DNA of 25,468 bases from Isohypsibius dastychi (taxonomy: Eukaryota > Tardigrada > Eutardigrada > Parachela > Isohypsibiidae). The notes under the pieces were generated by a model, which was not told the origin of the DNA, did no database searches, and worked only from the letters and a program-made list of their open reading frames with translations. Made by a program: the position numbers and the translations under genes. Of this stretch, positions 20,231 to 25,468 are shown one piece after another; position 1 is the stretch's first letter; each line of letters opens with the position of its first letter. The stretch is from NCBI GenBank assembly GCA_034696485.1, contig JAQIWT010000264.1, positions 1 to 25,468 on the forward strand. Direction: 5' to 3'.

Positions 20231-23133
20231 ATGATGAATGCTCCGAAAACTAGTCAGAAAATCCGGCGCCGGGGGAACGTGGCTGAAATCGAGACCGAAA
20301 TCAAGGAGGAGAAACTCAAGGAAAATGCGAAAGTCGCTCCGGAAATCTCCGCTGTTTCCCTCCAATATTATTCCCCCGATCATCCCGTAAATCGGTATTG
20401 GAGTTTATCGGTGTTAACTGTTTTGAGTTTCATCACACGACTCTACAAAATCGATTTTCCGGCGTGGGTTTGCTGGGATGAGACGCATTTTGGAAAAATG
20501 GCAAGTTGGTACATCAACCGGACATTCTTCTTCGATGTCCATCCTCCGTTGGGAAAGATGTCTATTTCTGCCGTGGGTTATTTGACGGGATACAATGGGA
20601 CATTTGCGTGGGATAAACCGGGAGATCCGTTCTTGAATACGCCGTATGTCGGGATGAGAATATATTGTGCTGTTCTGGGAGCTCTTCTCGTTCCATTGGC
20701 ATTTGAAATTGTCTTCAGCTTATCGAAATCCGTCAGAGCAGCCAGTATTTCGGGAGCACTTGTATTATTTGACACCGGGATGGCCACACTGACAAGGTGA
20801 GAGCGAGGAGAGAGTAAGATGGGTTTTTCAGATTTTCATCGATTTTCGAATTTACGATTTGTTGGTCAGTTATCATTTTGTATCATTTCATGGTTTCTCG
20901 CATCGGCAGATACATACTTCTGGACGCGCCTCTCTTGTTTTTCATCATGGCTTCTGCCTGGACGTTCGTCCGAAGCCGTGAGTATGAAACAAATCCGACT
21001 TCCGGTCAGTTCCAGTTCTGGTTGTCACTTTGTGGATTCTTTCTCTCCTGCGCCATTTCCGTCAAATTTGTCGGGGCGTTCGTCGTGATCTGGGTTGGTT
21101 TCGCGACAATCTTCCGTCTTCTATCCATATGGAGCGATATCACCGTCCCGTTGATCGTTCTGCTGAAAGAGTTCATGATACGAGCTGTTATTCTGATTGT
21201 ACTTCCGGTCGTCTGTTATGTCGCGTTTTTCTGGATTCACTTATCCGTTCTGATAAGGAGTGGACCCGGAGATGGATTCTACACCTCATCATTCCAGTCA
21301 GCGCTTATTGGGAATCCGCTGAATAATGCAACGATGCCCGGGGAAGTGGCGTATGGCGCGATGGTTGCACTGAAGAACACGAAAGGGAACGGAGCGTATC
21401 TGCACTCGCATCTTCACATGTACCCACAAGTTGGAAGTGCGGAAGTGAACCAACAACAAGTAACGTGTTATTCGCATAAAGACGATAACAATCTGTGGAT
21501 GGTGAAGAAGATGGATGATGTCGATGGTACTGGCGGAAGTGGAAATGTGCAACTGCTACGTCACGGTGACTTGTTACGGCTGAACCATCTTGTGACCGGG
21601 AAGTTTCTTCACACTCACAGGTATGCTTTCGGTTATCTTGCAAGCAAACAAGCTGATTTCACATACGTATCAGGAAATGTAGTCCGCACTCCGCATATGC
21701 AGATGTGTCTGGACATGTCCGCGTTACTTGATTGCAAACTCCAAAGCTGTAGATAAGTTCAATGAAATTGACTTTCTGCTAGTCTTGTTTACTGAATTTC
21801 GGATTTCCGAGAATTTTCTGAAAAAAACCCCCTCTTAAATAGATATTCGGTAATTGTCCGAGCTGGTTTCTAACTTTACGGACTAGTGCATTCAGTGATG
21901 CCTCCGGGTATGAGTCCATCTCCGATGAAAGTCTGTCTAGAATCTTTGAAACACTCGGTCGACGATCGAGTACTTGGTTTTGTAAGTTTCTGAAGCCCAA
22001 GCTTTTGAATCATCTCTCCATAACTGTATGCTTCTTCGTGTCTCCGCTGATTTGAGTTGGGCTTTGCATATGTGCTGATTGAAATTCTTGCTGTCTTTAT
22101 AGGATTCCAGCTCCTGTCACTCGTCATCATTACCAAGTTTCCGGTCACGGCTCGAATTTGACTCACGACGTAAATGATATCTGGCAAGTGAAAATCGAGA
22201 ATGGTCGAACGAACGACCCAGTCAAGACGATGACGAGTCACTTCCGGCTGATCCATTATTCCACAAAATGCGCCTTGGAGTCCGCTGACAAACAGCTTCC
22301 GAAGTGGGGATGGGAACAACTGGAAGTCACATGCAATCCCCGTCCAAAAAAGTCCAACTACGACAATCAGTTGTTCCACGTCGAATTTGTTCACTTCCCC
22401 CTTCTTCCCAACATGACCTTTGCCGATCATGCCCCTAGCTTTCTGAGCAAATTCGTCGAGTCGCATAAAGTCATGATCAAGGGGAATAGCGGACTGAAAC
22501 CGAAAGAAGGGGAAGTGTTTTCGAAACCGTGGCAGTGGCCTATCGATCTGAGGGGTCAGTGGTTTTCAGCTGGAGAAACGAGGATATATCTGCTGGGAAA
22601 TCCGTTCGTTTGGTGGATGTGCATAGTGTGCTGGTATTTGTATGTTGGAGTGGAAGTATTCTGCTCGGTGAGGAGGAAGCGATGTTATGAGGAAATCGAG
22701 GGATTGAAGAATGAGGAGAAAGTTTTCCTTCCGGCTTGTCGATGGATGGTGGTTGCATTTTTGATACATTATTTGCCTTTCTATGGGATGGGACGCATTT
22801 TGTATTATCACCATTATTTCCCAGCGCATCTGTTTTCTTGCATGCTAGCCGGTGAGTTCCAACATGGAATTATCTCGTATTACTTGTTTGATATCTGGAT
22901 TTGTTTTTTCAGGTCTGGTGATCGATTTTTGCCTTCGAATACTCGGGATATTTTCTACCAGTTTTCTGCTCAAGAATTACGTTTTTCCATGTTTTAGTTA
23001 CTTGGTGTTCGGTTTTTTAGTGATGGGGTTTTATTTGTTTTATCCACTTGCTTACGGGATGACCGGGGGTTTTGCCGATCATCCCAACAGCACTATGCAG
23101 GGTATGCGGTGGCTGAACTCTTGGGAGTTCTGA
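20231..23133 (+). CDS. POMT2: Protein O-mannosyltransferase 2
   Basis: Four exons, 20231-20796, 20910-21620, 22103-22851 and 22913-23133, with matching phases 2, 2 and 1, give 748 residues, almost the human POMT2 length (750). The enzyme is an ER multi-spanning GT39 glycosyltransferase. With POMT1 it transfers mannose from dolichyl-phosphate mannose to Ser/Thr of proteins such as dystroglycan. Visible marks: the lumenal acidic pair Asp83-Glu84 in [10 protein letters not shown], then DVHPPLGKM, several hydrophobic spans, the central lumenal MIR region ([21 protein letters not shown], then [16 protein letters not shown]), late spans ([16 protein letters not shown]) and the terminal LAYGM and [10 protein letters not shown], which match POMT2 rather than POMT1. 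The 482-bp intron 2 has no stronger reading. Tandem ATGs begin the frame at 20231 and 20234. No partner POMT1 is in the window. Confidence 0.95.
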
Positions 23134-23748
23134 AATCCATAAAAGGTCACCGTGGCTCCTCTCAGAGTTGTGCTTTGTGCAACTGGTTTAAGGCGAATGT
23201 CAGTCCGGATACTAACGTAAGCTGCATCATCTTAGTACTGTAAAATGACTGCCATTCGAGAAAGGTCAATGTAGCACCCCTCTACCTGGTATGACTTGAT
23301 GGCTCAAAAACGCTACAGAGTTGTTGCATTGGTTCCTCTAAGTTTATTCATTCGGAGTGCCACGAAGTTAATTTTGCAACACTGCTCTGATTGCTCGACT
23401 TAGCTAACTTGCATGGATGCATGCATAGTACTATGCATGGCGGACTTGAATTCCGAGTGCCCACCTGGCGAGATGGCCACGTCGCAGGGTGGGTATTTTC
23501 GCTCCCGAGAAAGAGCTAGCGGTATTGACAGATGATGCCATTGTCGGATGCATTGTCAGTGTAAATAAACTTTCCTGAGGTCGTGAATCATGGTACCGTT
23601 TGTCTCACCGCAAAATGCCCCAGACTTCGGTTAAATCGTAACAAATCGCCATACGAGCGATGTCACGTCAAGACGCTGCTTGTGGGGTCACCATGGCTGA
23701 CTTCATATGTTTGACTGGAAAGGTTCCGAATAACTTGAATTCCAATCA
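23134..23748. other. Intergenic region after POMT2
   Basis: Probable POMT2 3' region. It contains an AATAAA at 23564-23569 and a 20-bp perfect palindrome at 23420-23439. No coding frame of note was found on either strand, in particular none resembling the upstream segments of an ion channel. Confidence 0.5.
23420..23439. repeat. 20-bp perfect palindrome
   Basis: CATGCATAGTACTATGCATG equals its own reverse complement, centred between 23429 and 23430. It lies 287 bp after the POMT2 stop and is AT-rich with two embedded ATGCAT motifs. Function unknown. Confidence 0.8.
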
Positions 23749-23760
23749 GCCTGTTGCCAG

Positions 23761-23952
23761 TGAAGCATCGTCAACATAAGGATGGTATTCCCCATGAGAA
23801 CACAGAACACATCATGGACGTCGACGACTGTGGTTACCCTGGTGGAGCAAGTTGGAGGAAAACGGGACCTGGTGAAAGCAATGCGAATGATACGCTGCTG
23901 GAGAAATACACATGGAGCTTTTATTGGTCCCTGCACACTTTGACGATGATTG
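23761..23952 (+). pseudogene. Isolated exon resembling the pore of a cyclic-nucleotide-gated channel
   Basis: Open frame ending at a GTAAAA donor (23953). Its last part reads DTLLEKYTWSFYWSLHTLTM followed by IG, which matches the pore-helix segment of CNG channels (KYxxSxYWSxxTLTxIG). The upstream GASW lies at nearly the family distance from KY. CNG channels are cation channels opened by cAMP or cGMP. The preceding 30 codons do not resemble S5. The next possible exon, after the acceptor at 24001, stays open for 28 codons but does not look like S6 or a nucleotide-binding domain, and no S1-S4 exon is visible upstream. This suggests a relic of a channel gene or a lone exon of a gene with distant exons. 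The start of the exon could be 23750 or 23761. Confidence 0.45.
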
Positions 23953-24233
23953 GTAAAATTGTTTGCGAAAAATGTGCCAATAGTTCTCATTATTTTTCAC
24001 AGGAATTGTTATCCAACCGGAAACCGAGAAAAGAATCGCCCATCTCGATCATGTTCTCCAGTTACGCGCCGGTGTTGCAAAGGGATGAAAATCAAACTAC
24101 TGCTGCTTTGTTTACCATGCCGTTCTTTCGTTACTATGATAGTATCTTCGGGTTTAAATTGCTTCGCTTGGTATGTGTTCCGCTGATCTGCTGCCAGCCT
24201 AGTCTTCTGAAAGTTTCTATATATTTTAAATAA

Positions 24234-24720
24234 TGTTTTATTTTGTTTCTTTGGCAAATCCGGCCATCCGAGAATTCGGTCGGTCAAACAATGGTATGGT
24301 AGGATGGTAATAAAAAGAACTTTCACGCACTTTTCCTTGTAAACGTACCCCCTACTCAGCCCCCCCCCCCCACATCTGGAGTGACGATCGAAAAAACAAA
24401 CATTCAGCAACAAATTCTGGGATCTCTTTCTCTTTTCGTCCGTCGTTTGTGAATCGGTGTTGGATTACCTTGCATTCTTGCACATCAAAATATCTGGACT
24501 TTCTGCGATACTCAAATTCGAGGTAAGCCGAAGATCGGATCCCGCTCGTGTCAGAACTCTACATATGGCTTTTTTACTGCGCCACAATTTGATAGCATTT
24601 TTCGTCTTCGGACAGCTCAACGTACGCACAGTCTAAGTTAAGCCTAGTTTCAGATTAAACCTGTGTGAAACGACGTGTGAATCCTGACAGATCCTCTTAC
24701 TGCACTCTGGCATTGGGATA
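24234..24720. other. Intergenic region upstream of the last gene
   Basis: No coding frame supported. It contains a 12-C tract at 24360-24371 and should include the promoter of the gene beginning at 24921. Confidence 0.45.
24360..24371 (+). repeat. Poly-C tract (12 C)
   Basis: Uninterrupted 12-C run in noncoding DNA upstream of the last gene. Confidence 0.9.
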
Positions 24721-24721
24721 G

Positions 24722-24902
24722 GTGAGTGAATTTAGAACGCCGTGGTAAAAATAGAATATTTCCGAATCATTCCGATTTTTTCGTGAGTCAGCCAGATGTT
24801 TTTACAGCACTCAGTAAAAAAGTCATGAATCACTGGATTTTAGCATTTCAAGTTCATTTCTTCATTATCTGGGTTTTGTTCAACGAAATTCTGTCCTTCC
24901 AG
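24722..24902 (+). other. Probable 5' UTR intron of the last gene
   Basis: A consensus donor (G|GTGAGT at 24722) and an acceptor with a pyrimidine tract (TGTCCTTCCAG ending at 24902) bracket 181 bp. The next exon starts 18 nt before the ATG at 24921. No coding frame supports the upstream exon, so it would be a leader exon. Confidence 0.5.
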
Positions 24903-24920
24903 TTTTTCTGAAATTCCATC

Positions 24921-25468
24921 ATGTCTGGCCAAAGCGGAGGAGCTCCCACCGTGGAAATCCGTCCCTTCGAAGTTCTAGTTTCACATCCTTATCAATCACT
25001 TCCGGAAAATGATATCCGGACTCTGGTGCGATTCTCTGGATCTCTTCGTTCACTTATGCTTGAAGCTTCGAACGATCATCTTTCTTTCTGGGATGCTTAT
25101 GCCGCGCTTACTTATCATGCTCTGTCGCTCTACCGGATGCCAAATAGCGAGAAACTGGATCGATTTTTGGAGGATCAGATCTGTGAGTGCGCGAAAACAC
25201 TCATGGATTACTGTATTGGTCGTCTTGGAAAACCAGTTGGCGGAAGTTTCTTGACTCTTTCGGAAAATGTCAAACTTCTGGCTGACATGTGCAGTCTCAG
25301 TTCATCGTATGGAAAAAACGAAATTGGCTCCATATATCGACAGCTGAATCAGAGCGTTATTCCGGAAGAGTTTTCCGGGTTGGTAAAGAGCGATCTTGAT
25401 GGAGAAAAGAAGGACTCCAAGAAAACTTCCCATACAGTTCCGCCAGTTCCGGTTGTGAATGTCACCAG
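24921..25468 (+). CDS. Protein of unknown function, 3' end outside the window
   Basis: ATG 24921 opens a frame that stays open for 182 codons to the window edge without an intron. The N-terminal 140 residues look alpha-helical and well ordered (for example FWDAYAALTYHALSLYRMPN, then DQICECAKTLMDYCIG and LSENVKLLADMCSL), with no signal peptide or membrane segment. From about residue 163 the sequence becomes Lys/Ser-rich and then Pro/Val-rich (SHTVPPVPVVNVT), suggesting a linker to a further domain. I do not recognise the family. The helical repeats could be a HEAT- or TPR-like scaffold, but this is speculation. A probable leader intron ends 18 nt upstream of the start codon. Confidence 0.7.
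   Translation, partial: MSGQSGGAPTVEIRPFEVLVSHPYQSLPENDIRTLVRFSGSLRSLMLEASNDHLSFWDAYAALTYHALSLYRMPNSEKLDRFLEDQICECAKTLMDYCIGRLGKPVGGSFLTLSENVKLLADMCSLSSSYGKNEIGSIYRQLNQSVIPEEFSGLVKSDLDGEKKDSKKTSHTVPPVPVVNVT

Noticed and set aside
21876-22466. Minus-strand frame of 196 codons opposite POMT2 exon 3
   Set aside because: The plus strand carries clearly conserved POMT2 sequence in this stretch, so the minus frame is a shadow.
1-25468. CRISPR array, prophage, integron or bacterial operon
   Set aside because: No regular repeats or bacterial gene signals. Introns and the animal gene set show nuclear eukaryotic DNA.

Overview
The window is eukaryotic nuclear DNA from a small-genomed bilaterian animal. 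Genes are split by GT-AG introns, many only 50 to 70 bp long (for example 2512-2561, 8741-8791, 13705-13757 and 22852-22912), and genes lie on both strands with short spacers. The gene set is animal: an Orai calcium channel, protein O-mannosyltransferase 2, a BTB/BACK propeller protein, a casein kinase 1 family member and a HIG1-domain protein. A DNAJB13-like radial-spoke co-chaperone and a long coiled-coil protein suggest motile flagella, for instance in sperm, which argues against a nematode. A tardigrade or another compact invertebrate genome would fit, but the species cannot be fixed from the sequence.

Layout: 114-4400 (+) is an 11-exon gene joining a MYND zinc finger to BTB, BACK and a degenerate propeller. 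6323-4982 (-) is a DNAJB13-like gene. It shares a 169-bp divergent promoter region with 6493-9563 (+), a CK1-group kinase that has a roughly 500-residue basic disordered N-terminus and a possible alternative last exon ending in CGCC. 11253-10181 (-) encodes a C4HC3 RING-variant protein. 11254-12489 is gene-poor. 14235-12490 (-) is a coiled-coil protein with a Cys cluster. 14236-15570 is hard to resolve and holds fragments of possible exons on both strands. 15647-17020 (+) is Orai, 18515-19275 (+) is a HIG1-domain gene and 20231-23133 (+) is POMT2. 23761-23952 (+) is an apparently isolated exon resembling the pore of a cyclic-nucleotide-gated channel. From 24921 a gene of unknown function runs off the window.

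The genes do not form one pathway. Two themes recur: flagellar or ciliary function (DNAJB13-like, coiled-coil protein) and membrane or secretory-pathway functions (Orai at the plasma membrane, POMT2 in the ER, HIG1 in mitochondria). All exon models were built by hand from splice-site motifs and phase agreement, without transcript evidence. The most notable points are the MYND-BTB-BACK fusion, the atypical kinase with its possible lipid-anchor isoform, the lone channel-pore exon, and a strong excess of the octamer CCGGAAGT in the last 9.4 kb only.
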